Assembly (NCBI GenBank): GCA_003520025.1 | Contig: DOVP01000202.1 | Coordinates: 1-6,063, forward strand | Source: Phycisphaerales bacterium | GTDB taxonomy: Bacteria; Planctomycetota; Phycisphaerae; Phycisphaerales; SM1A02 | Reading direction: 5' to 3' | DNA: 6,063 nt | Part shown: positions 1-5,590 of the stretch, one piece after another | Layout: each line of letters begins with the position of its first letter | How positions within the stretch are numbered: the stretch's first letter is position 1 | Notes under the pieces: generated by a model | What the model saw: only the letters and a program-made list of their open reading frames with translations | What the model was told of the DNA's origin: nothing | Database searches by the model: none | Position numbers and translations under genes: made by a program

Positions 1-13
1 TCTTCTTGGCCAT
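1..13 (-). CDS. 5' end of a gene leaving the window (starts MAKK)
   Basis: Only four codons are visible, reading Met-Ala-Lys-Lys, before the window ends. The start is supported by a purine-rich ribosome binding site on the minus strand, AAAGGAT (rc of 22-28), whose core lies about 9 bases before the ATG. The same frame is open further upstream on the minus strand to about base 134, so a longer product from a GTG at about base 92 is possible, but no comparable ribosome binding site precedes that GTG. A lysine-rich N-terminus starting MAKK is common in small basic proteins, but the product cannot be named from four residues. The call rests on the ribosome binding site and open frame alone. Confidence 0.35.
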
Positions 14-108
14 GTGCAGGAATCCTTTCTGCTCTCGAATGATCTGGATCAGTTCCACTGATCCACTTGGTGAATGGAACAAACGAGCCACACGCTCGAA
101 TCGCGGGA

Positions 109-137
109 AATGTACCCATGGTGGCGCCGTTCAACAA
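109..137 (-). promoter_or_regulatory. Weak sigma70-like promoter candidate for the left-edge gene
   Basis: On the minus strand a -35-like TTGTTG (rc of 132-137) and a -10-like TACATT (rc of 109-114) are separated by exactly 17 bases. They would start transcription about 90 bases before the MAKK start. The -10 matches the consensus at four of six positions and the -35 at three of six, so this is only a candidate. It lies between the symmetric cassette at 149-201 and the gene start, so that cassette would sit just upstream of the -35 element. Confidence 0.2.
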
Positions 138-148
138 GCCACATACCC

Positions 149-201
149 CTGTATTTTCAGTGTTTTTTCGAATCCTATTCGATTTTTGACTGTATTTACA
201 G
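149..201. repeat. Symmetric AT-rich cassette: two 12-mers flanking an inverted repeat
   Basis: Two nearly identical 12-mers, CTGTATTTTCAG (149-160) and CTGTATTTACAG (190-201), differ at one base and lie 41 bases apart. The second is a perfect dyad (CTGTA-TT-TACAG). Exactly midway is an inverted repeat TCGAAT-CCT-ATTCGA (168-182). The gap is 7 T-rich bases on each side. The block lies 39 bases beyond the acyltransferase stop and upstream of the left-edge gene. It could be a paired operator with sites about four helical turns apart, or a structured intergenic element. It is a poor intrinsic terminator for the minus-strand gene because no T-run follows on that strand. Function is unknown. Confidence 0.55.
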
Positions 202-239
202 AACTAATTGATCTGGACGTGGCGCTGTCCACCGTGTAC

Positions 240-1559
240 TCACCTGCTCTGCACTGATGGGTCGCCGATCTCGGCCATGGCGACGAACGTCTCCCAGATA
301 TGGTCGATCCACAACTCCGCCGTTGAGCGGTCCATCAATGGCTCGGTCCAGGTAAAGGTCACGCGAAATTTGCCCTTGTGAGTAAGCATTGGCATGAGCA
401 TGGGGAAGCCACCGAAGTGCACCGCAGCAGTTACCTCGACCCGGTCGGTCGTGAGTGGGGGATGGTCACCAGTCCAATCGAGTTTTCCGATATTGGTGAG
501 GCACCAGCCATGGCGGTATCGACCATCGACATCCGTCCAGCCTTCGACTGCCCCGGAAAGAGTGTCCTGATCAAAGTCGATCGGTGGCATGACGGATGGA
601 ACAATCGACGCGCTCAGATCGGCGCGGAATGCTTTGGCGACTTCCCATAAGTTGTCGGTTGACGAAATATTCGGCAGAAACACTCTCGCACAACACACCG
701 CCATTTGAAGTTCACGCCACGGCGGGGGCGAGGCGAAGTATGGGCGGAGATCGATAGGGATGAGGCTGTCCGTATCGACCACTCCACCTGCGTGGCGAGC
801 ATGAGTGACCGCCGCCGCTGCAGCGAATGCGGCAAGAAGCGTTGTGCCTTCAGCGTGACATCTACCAAGCAGTTTCTCGCATGTCTCGCTGCCGAGGCAG
901 CGAAACGCCACTCGTCCACGGCGACAGTCCAAGTCCGCTTCGTGGTCGAGCGGCCACGGGCTGATCGGAACTTCCTCACCTGCGGCCTCCATGGCGGCTC
1001 GCACCTCCGCGTTGGTGACCGGCGAGGCGAGGCGATGCTCAGTTGCAGGTGGAACATCCTCAGGATCGATACAAGGCTGCTCGCCGCGAAGCAAGCAACT
1101 CGCGATTTCGATGAACTGATCGAGCAGTCTGCCGAGGGATCGGCCATCTGCAATGGCGTGGTGGACCTTGAGGATGATCCGCCACATCGAATCATCTGGA
1201 CTTGGCGCGAATACCGCATCCCAGAGGTGCCGTCGGTCCGGCAACTCGTCGTGGAGCAACTGTTCAATGAGCGTGATCATCGCCGATTCGTCGGCGATGT
1301 GATGAACCGGCAGCGCAAGGTCTTCAAACTGCACATCATCGATGAAGTGAAGTCCAGAACCGCCTTCGTCGAGCCGGCACCGCAGCAGGCGATGCCGCTG
1401 GAACAGCACCTTGGCTGCCGCCACAAAGGTGGATTCGTCGAGCGGGCCACGCCCTTCGCCCAGAACCACCATGGTGCCAGCCCCGAGCCTCCAGCGAGCG
1501 TTGGTCGCCGTGATGGTCTCCCAGAAGCCCAGCGGTCGGACACAATCGGTGTTAGGCAT
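240..1559 (-). CDS. Condensation-fold acyltransferase (PapA/alcohol-acetyltransferase/WS-DGAT-like)
   Basis: This encodes 439 residues. The key motif is HHAIADG at residues 133-139, matching the HHxxxDG active site of CoA- or carrier-dependent acyltransferases (nonribosomal peptide condensation domains, PapA5, alcohol acetyltransferases, wax ester synthases); the first two His and the Asp are intact. Further family-like stretches are IPIDLRPYF (267-275) and LTNIG (354-358), which recall the 'VPVDLR' and 'SNxG' segments of PapA/AATase enzymes. No signal peptide or membrane helix is visible, so it is probably cytoplasmic. One catalytic unit with no carrier or adenylation domain suggests free-standing transfer of an acyl group to an alcohol or amine; the substrate is not predictable. 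I chose the ATG at 1559 because AAGGAGGAT lies just upstream with about 9 bases of spacing; an in-frame TTG at 1631 would add 24 residues but lacks such a site. The gene stands alone, with no co-directional partner nearby. Confidence 0.8.
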   Translation of the reverse strand: MPNTDCVRPLGFWETITATNARWRLGAGTMVVLGEGRGPLDESTFVAAAKVLFQRHRLLRCRLDEGGSGLHFIDDVQFEDLALPVHHIADESAMITLIEQLLHDELPDRRHLWDAVFAPSPDDSMWRIILKVHHAIADGRSLGRLLDQFIEIASCLLRGEQPCIDPEDVPPATEHRLASPVTNAEVRAAMEAAGEEVPISPWPLDHEADLDCRRGRVAFRCLGSETCEKLLGRCHAEGTTLLAAFAAAAAVTHARHAGGVVDTDSLIPIDLRPYFASPPPWRELQMAVCCARVFLPNISSTDNLWEVAKAFRADLSASIVPSVMPPIDFDQDTLSGAVEGWTDVDGRYRHGWCLTNIGKLDWTGDHPPLTTDRVEVTAAVHFGGFPMLMPMLTHKGKFRVTFTWTEPLMDRSTAELWIDHIWETFVAMAEIGDPSVQSR

Positions 1560-1564
1560 GCCAG

Positions 1565-1575
1565 ATATCCTCCTT
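1565..1575 (-). promoter_or_regulatory. Strong ribosome binding site fixing the acyltransferase start
   Basis: The minus strand reads AAGGAGGATAT just upstream of the ATG at 1559, a near-perfect match to the anti-Shine-Dalgarno sequence, with about 9 bases between GGAGG and the start codon. It decides against the longer in-frame TTG start at 1631. Confidence 0.8.
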
Positions 1576-1641
1576 CTCAGCCCAGCGGGCAGCGTAGCAG
1601 GCGGCGCAACCCGATCAGAGCGAACCGCCAACCTTGCCCGA

Positions 1642-1670
1642 ATAGTGAGTTCCTATTTGGCATTTGTCAA
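1642..1670 (-). promoter_or_regulatory. Candidate promoter of the acyltransferase gene
   Basis: A perfect -35 hexamer TTGACA (rc of 1665-1670) is followed on the minus strand, after 17 bases, by CACTAT (rc of 1642-1647), a poor -10 match (three of six). Transcription would begin near 1635, giving a leader of about 75 bases before the ATG at 1559. The predicted transcript would start at or downstream of the TTG at 1631, which also favours the shorter protein. Phycisphaeral promoter consensus is not well known, so confidence is modest. Confidence 0.3.
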
Positions 1671-1690
1671 ATACGAGGCATGATGAATAC

Positions 1691-1783
1691 ATGCCCCCCG
1701 GACTCCCATTCATCGCGATCGGATTGATTCTGCTGGCTCTTGGCCTCGTTGCGATGTTCATGGAGTCTGTCGGCGAAGATTGA
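1691..1783 (+). CDS. Possible 30-residue single-helix membrane peptide
   Basis: A short open frame encodes 30 residues: MPPGLP, then a hydrophobic run (FIAIGLILLALGLVAMF, residues 7-23), then the acidic tail MESVGED. That is one transmembrane helix with a short acidic C-terminus, typical of bacterial small membrane proteins. A GAGG at 1675-1678 lies 12 bases before the ATG, longer than ideal. An in-frame TTG at 1664 could add nine residues. The frame is divergent from the acyltransferase, whose candidate promoter overlaps its 5' region, and faces the convergent metalloprotease gene. I do not recognise a family. It could be chance hydrophobicity; conservation in relatives would decide. Confidence 0.4.
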   Translation: MPPGLPFIAIGLILLALGLVAMFMESVGED

Positions 1784-1899
1784 AGGCCCTTCAAGTCCGA
1801 ACATGGCTGCGGCATCATCCATCGCCTTAGTGTGAGCGGTCATATTGTCGGCATCTCAACTGATCCCAAGGGAGGCGAACCAGACATTCGCAATCGAGA

Positions 1900-1947
1900 A
1901 GTCGGGAGCGGACACCTCATGGTTTCCAACTCCCGACTCCTGATTTT
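1900..1947 (+). terminator. Possible plus-strand terminator: 9-bp inverted repeat plus T-run
   Basis: AGTCGGGAG (1900-1908) and CTCCCGACT (1930-1938) are perfect reverse complements, separated by a 21-base loop. On the plus strand a TTTTT run (1943-1947) follows four bases after the stem. The large loop and the gap before the T-run make it a weak intrinsic terminator, but it could end transcription from the small upstream frame. Confidence 0.3.
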
Positions 1948-1949
1948 TG

Positions 1950-1974
1950 CAATCGTGGCCGCGTGCCACGATTG
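1950..1974 (-). terminator. Perfect 10-bp hairpin just after the metalloprotease stop
   Basis: CAATCGTGGC (1950-1959) pairs perfectly with GCCACGATTG (1965-1974) around a five-base loop, beginning 1 base beyond the protease stop codon. On the minus strand the sequence after the stem is A-rich (CAAAAATC) rather than T-rich, so this is not a classical intrinsic terminator. It may protect the 3' end of the mRNA or assist termination by another route. Confidence 0.4.
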
Positions 1975-1975
1975 A

Positions 1976-2203
1976 TCATTCACATCCGAATTCAGCCAGC
2001 AGGGCCAGCAGGTCATCGACATCATACGTGTCGGGATACCCGCCGATCAGCAGCAGCAGGTCATCGACCGTCGTCTGCCCGTCGCCGTTGAGATCCCACT
2101 GACAGTTCGTCTCACACTCATCTGGGATGCCATTTCCATTGGCATCCTGACTGTCGCCCGACGCAATATCGCATGCGTCGGCCGTTCCGTTTTCGTTGCA
2201 ATC
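1976..2203 (-). other. Calcium-binding and dockerin-like C-terminal module of the metalloprotease
   Basis: Residues 702-731 show two Asp/Asn-rich loops, DCNENGTAD and DANGNGIPDEC, of the EF-hand/thrombospondin-3 style. They are followed by DLNGDGQTTVDD (738-749), which fits the dockerin type I calcium loop at positions 1, 3, 5 and 12. The expected second loop is replaced by YDVDDLLALLAEFG, which keeps the helix but lacks the Asp-x-Asn-x-Asp ligands. This half-degenerate form is frequent, in my recollection, at the C-termini of secreted Phycisphaerae proteins and may be a sorting or cell-surface attachment signal rather than a cellulosome dockerin. Confidence 0.7.
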
Positions 2204-4306
2204 GGCCCAATCGCCAAGCGAGACAATGGTGCCGTCGGTGGCCTGCCATGTGACGCCCAACGCGTTGCGGCCTTGGAAGAGTGCCTCAAACCCGACTTCG
2301 CTTGACGATCCGTAGGCGGTGAGTCTTGCAATGAGCACACCGTGCCCATCCTGACAATCGCCGGTGACGATCGATTGGGCTTCACCCTGAGTGTCGGTTG
2401 CAACCACGAACCACGTTCCGTTGTCGGCCGAAATGGCGCCGCCGTTTTCGAAGTTCGTGAAGTCGATACCAATGTCATTGAGGGCGTTCTCGGGGAATGG
2501 ATCACCTGAACTGTCCAGCGCGCCGATCGTTACGCGACTGTCCCACCGCAGATCCGGGACCAGGGCATAGAAGGCCGGGTTCACGTCCTGAGAGGTCGGC
2601 CCACCATAGCCGTTCTGGTAGAAGCCTTCGGTTGAGTAGACCGTCTTGGGCTGTGTGTTGTTGCCTGCGACAGCGTCGAGCCGCTCTCCCTCGCCGACCA
2701 TGGCGAAGACATCGACGGTCCAAGTGTCCTGCGGATCATCGACGAGGTTCACGCCGACCACTTGATAGGAAATGCCGGAGAACTGGGTCGAAGTGCAGGG
2801 GTCGTCATCGCACGTCGTATCAGCACCCATCCAAACTCCTGGGCAATCGACTTCCTCGGTCACGCTGCAGTTTGATCCGTAGCAGCAGGCGCCGGTGGGA
2901 TCGGGGAGACACAGTTCTGGATCACAAGGGTAATTGTCGCCGTAATAGGTTCCACCGACGGCGTTGCACTGCGACTCGGTCACGGTAGCGCAGCTGCCGC
3001 TTGCAAGACAGCACGCACCTGTTGCGGCCTCGCAGACCACATCGGCGCACAATGTGCCATCACCCTGAAATACGCCACCGATTCCAGTGCATTCGCCTTC
3101 CGCGAGTTGCTGGCATCCGCTGCCGATACAGCAGGCTCCATGGGGGCCCGGCACATGCAAGCATCCGGAGATGCTGTTGGCGTAGTTGGTGATGGAAGTG
3201 ATTGATTCATTTGTAAACTGGTTCGAGCAGGTCAGGCTTGGATGCATCGTGTATGACGGGCAAGTGCAGTGATTGGCGGCCCAGTTGTGTCCCATCTCAT
3301 GGGCCGAGAGGTCGGTGGCGCAGCCGAAGGATCCGCAGCAGTTCGACTGCACGACACCATATTCATAGCCTGAGCAGACGGCCGCGAGGTAGGCCAAGCC
3401 GATCGTTGAACCCGTATCCACGCCGGTGAACAGATGCACGATGTCTCGGGCGATGCCGGGATGATTTCCGCTATTCCAGTCAGCCTGAAGTTGATCGAGG
3501 CGTGTTTCGATGCTGTTGGTGCTGTAGGGATCGTCGCTGGTACTTCGCACGACGATCGCTTGGATCTCATGGGTCAGGCTGCACTGGGTCTCGTACTGCG
3601 TATTGACGCTGTTGATCACCGCGTTCACGCGATTCTCGACGCCCGAAATGGTGCCGTACTGCTGGAAGAACTCATAATCGGCATCCACGGCCATTTCGGC
3701 TGCGAGCAAACCGCCGCTACGCTGCTCGCCGTGTGAGCGGTGGGAGGAGGGCAGATCGGTCATACGCCATCCCTCATCAACGGGGCACTCATTCAGGGGA
3801 GAGATGATGGCCGAATCTTCATAGACCGCATACGCATCGATATCGGCGCCCGCTACGCGACCATCGAGTGGTTCGGCAAACCACTGCCGCTCATCCTCAT
3901 CGATGAGACGAAGGCGGAAACCATCTTCCTCGATACCCAGTGCCGAGCGAACCATCGGGTGGGAGACCTCGGTACCGCGATAGGTGTTGACCGGTCCTGG
4001 GGGGTACTCGACCAGGGAGCCATCGGCTTCCTGAACGAGGAGGACGTAGTTCTCGCCGCGAACGTCGTGAGGCGTGAACGTAAGCCGTCTCGCTTGACCT
4101 TCGATGATCAATGTGAGTTCATATCCGTCTTCACCGACGGGGAGCAGTTCAAGATGTTGAATCGTGCAGAACTCGAGGCTGAGTGCCTCGCATGCCGCGT
4201 TGATATTGAACCCACCAGCGGGGACCGCAAGGGCCAGGGTGGATAGGCTGCAAGTTGCGGCGACACCAATCGCCAGCCGGGTGAACGACCGTTGAAAGTA
4301 AGACAT
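1976..4306 (-). CDS. Secreted zinc metalloprotease (reprolysin-like) with Cys-rich repeats and dockerin-like C-terminus
   Basis: The protein has 776 residues. A signal peptide (residues 1-27) has a basic start, a hydrophobic core LAIGVAATCSLSTL and an ALA cleavage site. Residues 28-200 look like a propeptide. The catalytic domain begins near 203 (AEMAVDADYEFFQQYG, typical of M12B-like peptidases). It carries the zinc site HEMGHNWAANH (336-346), with ligands H336, H340 and H346 and catalytic E337, and a Met-turn at M354 (YTMHP). Three six-Cys repeats follow (390-504), then an unrecognised, probably beta-rich region (about 507-700), an EF-hand/TSP3-like calcium segment (702-731) and one dockerin-type loop (D738, N740, D742, D749). 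It should be an exported peptidase degrading extracellular protein; substrate unknown. I chose the ATG at 4306 because it places the signal peptide at the N-terminus and AGAGGAG precedes it. An ATG at 4402 in the same frame also has an excellent ribosome binding site. Confidence 0.88.
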   Translation of the reverse strand: MSYFQRSFTRLAIGVAATCSLSTLALAVPAGGFNINAACEALSLEFCTIQHLELLPVGEDGYELTLIIEGQARRLTFTPHDVRGENYVLLVQEADGSLVEYPPGPVNTYRGTEVSHPMVRSALGIEEDGFRLRLIDEDERQWFAEPLDGRVAGADIDAYAVYEDSAIISPLNECPVDEGWRMTDLPSSHRSHGEQRSGGLLAAEMAVDADYEFFQQYGTISGVENRVNAVINSVNTQYETQCSLTHEIQAIVVRSTSDDPYSTNSIETRLDQLQADWNSGNHPGIARDIVHLFTGVDTGSTIGLAYLAAVCSGYEYGVVQSNCCGSFGCATDLSAHEMGHNWAANHCTCPSYTMHPSLTCSNQFTNESITSITNYANSISGCLHVPGPHGACCIGSGCQQLAEGECTGIGGVFQGDGTLCADVVCEAATGACCLASGSCATVTESQCNAVGGTYYGDNYPCDPELCLPDPTGACCYGSNCSVTEEVDCPGVWMGADTTCDDDPCTSTQFSGISYQVVGVNLVDDPQDTWTVDVFAMVGEGERLDAVAGNNTQPKTVYSTEGFYQNGYGGPTSQDVNPAFYALVPDLRWDSRVTIGALDSSGDPFPENALNDIGIDFTNFENGGAISADNGTWFVVATDTQGEAQSIVTGDCQDGHGVLIARLTAYGSSSEVGFEALFQGRNALGVTWQATDGTIVSLGDWADCNENGTADACDIASGDSQDANGNGIPDECETNCQWDLNGDGQTTVDDLLLLIGGYPDTYDVDDLLALLAEFGCE
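2795..3139 (-). repeat. Three tandem six-cysteine 'GACC' repeats in the metalloprotease
   Basis: The three units cover residues 390-425, 430-466 and 472-504. Each begins GACC and follows CC-x(4,5)-C-x7-C-x(10,13)-C-x4-C. All six cysteines align across the three copies (C392/393/398/406/420/425; C432/433/439/447/461/466; C474/475/480/488/499/504). Such a motif should form disulfide-stabilised mini-domains outside the cytoplasm. The DNA units are diverged, so they are old duplications rather than a recent expansion. The role is unknown; spacing the catalytic domain from the surface anchor or binding substrate are possibilities. Confidence 0.8.
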
Positions 4307-4402
4307 CTGAACTCCTCTAATTAATGCGGGCTGGGGCCCCACAGGGGCAGGAACAGCGCCAGGGCAGCAAGCCAGCAGCCCACACCCCTCAGTGCACCCC
4401 AT
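4307..4402 (-). promoter_or_regulatory. Possible in-frame upstream extension or leader of the metalloprotease
   Basis: On the minus strand GGAGGTGATT (rc of 4403-4412) precedes an ATG at 4402 by 5 bases counted from GGAGG. From this ATG the frame runs without a stop for 32 codons straight into the signal-peptide start at 4306, which has its own AGAGGAG site. Between the two starts a 13-base GC hairpin (GCCCC-TGT-GGGGC, rc of 4336-4348) could form in the mRNA. The leader codes for a Cys-, Gly- and Pro-rich peptide unlike a normal signal-peptide n-region. Either the upstream start is used and modifies export, or it is a translational control element. Confidence 0.35.
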
Positions 4403-4566
4403 AATCACCTCCGTGTCAAGAACTTGCACCCCAAAAACGGCGATTTCGGGGATCCCAAGGCCGCTGTTTCAAGTTGATGCTGCTGCTCTTCCTAAAATTA
4501 GAGTACAAACGCACCTCTAAATCCAGGAATGGCGATTCGAGGGCAAGTGATGTCAGGGCGTGTGGG

Positions 4567-4737
4567 ATGAAGAAACTCGGGGATCGCTCTACCGCTGAAA
4601 ATGGCTGTCTCGCCATGATGTCCATCGCCGTCGCTCTGTTCTTCATCTTCGCCTTCATCGGATTCCTTCCCGGAAGGATCTCCAGGCCCATCAAACACTT
4701 CCTTGATGACTGGAGCAACTTCATCATGGGGGGCTGA
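4567..4737 (+). CDS. 56-residue small membrane protein
   Basis: The frame encodes MKKLGDRS..., then a hydrophobic helix (MMSIAVALFFIFAFIGFL, residues 17-34), then a basic stretch GRISRPIKH and a likely amphipathic tail ending WSNFIMGG. One membrane helix is expected. Codon third positions are rich in C and G (ATC, TTC, GCC, GTC), as in the neighbouring genes, which supports real coding. I start at the ATG at 4567, preceded at 8 bases by AGGG; an in-frame ATG at 4474 would add 31 residues through an AT-richer stretch of unlike composition. The gene lies 51 bases before tRNA-Ser and diverges from the metalloprotease. I do not recognise a family; function is unknown. Confidence 0.55.
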   Translation: MKKLGDRSTAENGCLAMMSIAVALFFIFAFIGFLPGRISRPIKHFLDDWSNFIMGG

Positions 4738-4788
4738 ACTCGGCGCGTCCCTCTGCCGCAGTACACTGCTCGCTTGCGAACGCTATTA

Positions 4789-4877
4789 GGACAGGTGACC
4801 GAGCGGCTGAAGGTACCGGTTTGCTAAACCGGCGTAGGGCTCACGCTCTACCGCGGGTTCGAATCCCGCCCTGTCCG
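4789..4877 (+). tRNA. tRNA-Ser (anticodon GCT)
   Basis: The full cloverleaf is visible. The acceptor stem is GGACAGG (4789-4795) with CCTGTCC (4870-4876), followed by discriminator G. The anticodon stem is CCGGT/ACCGG around loop TTGCTAA, with anticodon GCT at 4823-4825, reading AGC and AGT serine codons. The T arm is GCGGG-TTCGAAT-CCCGC. A long variable arm (GTAGGGC...GCTCTAC, 7 bp with one G-U pair) is characteristic of class II tRNA-Ser. The 3' CCA is not encoded. A TACACT (4762-4767) could be the -10 box, but no good -35 is visible. No integrase or repeated tRNA 3' end marks it as an attachment site here. Confidence 0.97.
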
Positions 4878-4881
4878 TTGG

Positions 4882-4911
4882 AACGCCGCCCATACCAGCG
4901 GGCGGCGTTTT
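4882..4911 (+). terminator. Intrinsic terminator after tRNA-Ser
   Basis: AACGCCGCCC (4882-4891) pairs perfectly with GGGCGGCGTT (4900-4909) around an eight-base loop, and the stem runs into TTTT (4908-4911). It begins five bases after the tRNA discriminator base and separates the tRNA from the kynB operon. kynB therefore probably needs its own promoter in 4912-4967, where I see no convincing -35/-10 pair. Confidence 0.85.
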
Positions 4912-4967
4912 CATTCTGTACAAGCGGATCTCCTGCTTAGCTCCCTTCGCCCTGTGAAAGAACCACC

Positions 4968-5585
4968 ATGTTGATCGACATCTCCCCACCGATCACCGAG
5001 CACCTCGCTGTGTATCCGGGCGATGTGCCGTTCAGTCGCACTCTTCATGCCACGCTTGAGGCGGGCGACTCTGCCGCGATATCGAGCATCGAAACAACGA
5101 CGCACATCGGCGCTCACGTCGATGCCGAATGTCACTACAAGCAGGGCGGCGGCGGCATCGACAAGTGGCCGCTCGATCGATTCGTCGGCCCGTGCGAAGT
5201 GATCAGGATCGAAGCTGCCGCCAACACCTGCATCACTTCCGATCAACTTCCACCAACAACAGCACCGAGAATCCTTATTGCCACCGGCACCTATCCGGAC
5301 CACGACACATTCACCAGGGACTTCGCCGGGCTGCATCCTGACGCCATCACGCACCTGGCGGCCCGAGGGGTCACGCTCATCGGCGTCGACACCCCGAGCG
5401 TTGATCGTTTCGAAGACACGAGCCTGCCCGCCCATCAGGCCATTGCCACCCACAACATCACCATTCTCGAGGGCCTTGTGCTCGGGCATGTCGATCCCGG
5501 TCAGTACGAACTCATCGCGCTGCCGCTCCGCATCCCGGGCTGCGACGGCTCGCCTGTGCGAGCGGCTTTGCGGGACTTGAGGTAA
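4968..5585 (+). CDS. kynB: Kynurenine formamidase (arylformamidase), cyclase family
   Basis: The 205-residue product hydrolyses N-formyl-L-kynurenine to kynurenine and formate, the second step of tryptophan breakdown, in the cytoplasm. It has the usual KynB length and order: DISPPI (4-9), YPGDVPF (16-22), metal/active-site motif HIGAHVDAECH (46-56), GVDTPSVD (139-146), and AHQAIATHNITILEGLVL (155-172), then ALPLRIPGCDGSPVRAAL (184-201). By alignment from memory with Pseudomonas KynB, H46, H50 and D52 are the zinc ligands, H56 the active-site His, and H156 and E168 the downstream active-site pair with the expected 12-residue spacing. One difference is Y16 where KynB usually has a substrate-contacting Trp in WPGD, so a related cyclic-amide or ester substrate cannot be excluded. 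The ribosome binding site is weak (GAAAG, 4956-4960). The next gene follows after five bases. Confidence 0.88.
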   Translation: MLIDISPPITEHLAVYPGDVPFSRTLHATLEAGDSAAISSIETTTHIGAHVDAECHYKQGGGGIDKWPLDRFVGPCEVIRIEAAANTCITSDQLPPTTAPRILIATGTYPDHDTFTRDFAGLHPDAITHLAARGVTLIGVDTPSVDRFEDTSLPAHQAIATHNITILEGLVLGHVDPGQYELIALPLRIPGCDGSPVRAALRDLR

Positions 5586-5590
5586 GGGTG

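Larger units (their letters stand above)
1784..1975. other. Non-coding region between convergent genes
   Basis: This 192-base stretch separates the end of the small plus-strand frame from the end of the minus-strand metalloprotease. The plus-strand frame stays open through most of it, but no start with a ribosome binding site and no recognisable protein appears. Its right half carries two inverted repeats, listed separately. No RNA gene is recognised. Confidence 0.5.

Noticed and set aside
149..201. LexA (SOS) boxes
   Set aside because: The boxes begin CTG and end CAG, but the spacing is 6 bases rather than the 10 of the enterobacterial LexA site, and the LexA motif of this lineage is unknown to me.
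6..257. Plus-strand 83-residue open frame at the left edge
   Set aside because: It runs through the AT-rich repeat cassette, has mixed composition and no ribosome binding site, and overlaps the end of the acyltransferase.
705..1727. Plus-strand 340-residue open frame
   Set aside because: It is antisense to the acyltransferase, is Arg/Cys-rich without recognisable motifs, and has no good ribosome binding site; the minus strand carries the HHxxxDG enzyme.
3740..4246. Plus-strand 168-residue open frame inside the metalloprotease
   Set aside because: Antisense shadow of the propeptide region; no family features, and the opposite strand has a clear signal peptide and protease.
4416..4766. Minus-strand 116-residue open frame upstream of the metalloprotease
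   Set aside because: It overlaps the better-supported 56-residue plus-strand frame, lacks a ribosome binding site and shows no coding-like third-position bias.
4789..4877. tRNA gene as a mobile-element attachment site
   Set aside because: No integrase and no second copy of the tRNA 3' end is present; a terminator and a housekeeping operon follow directly.
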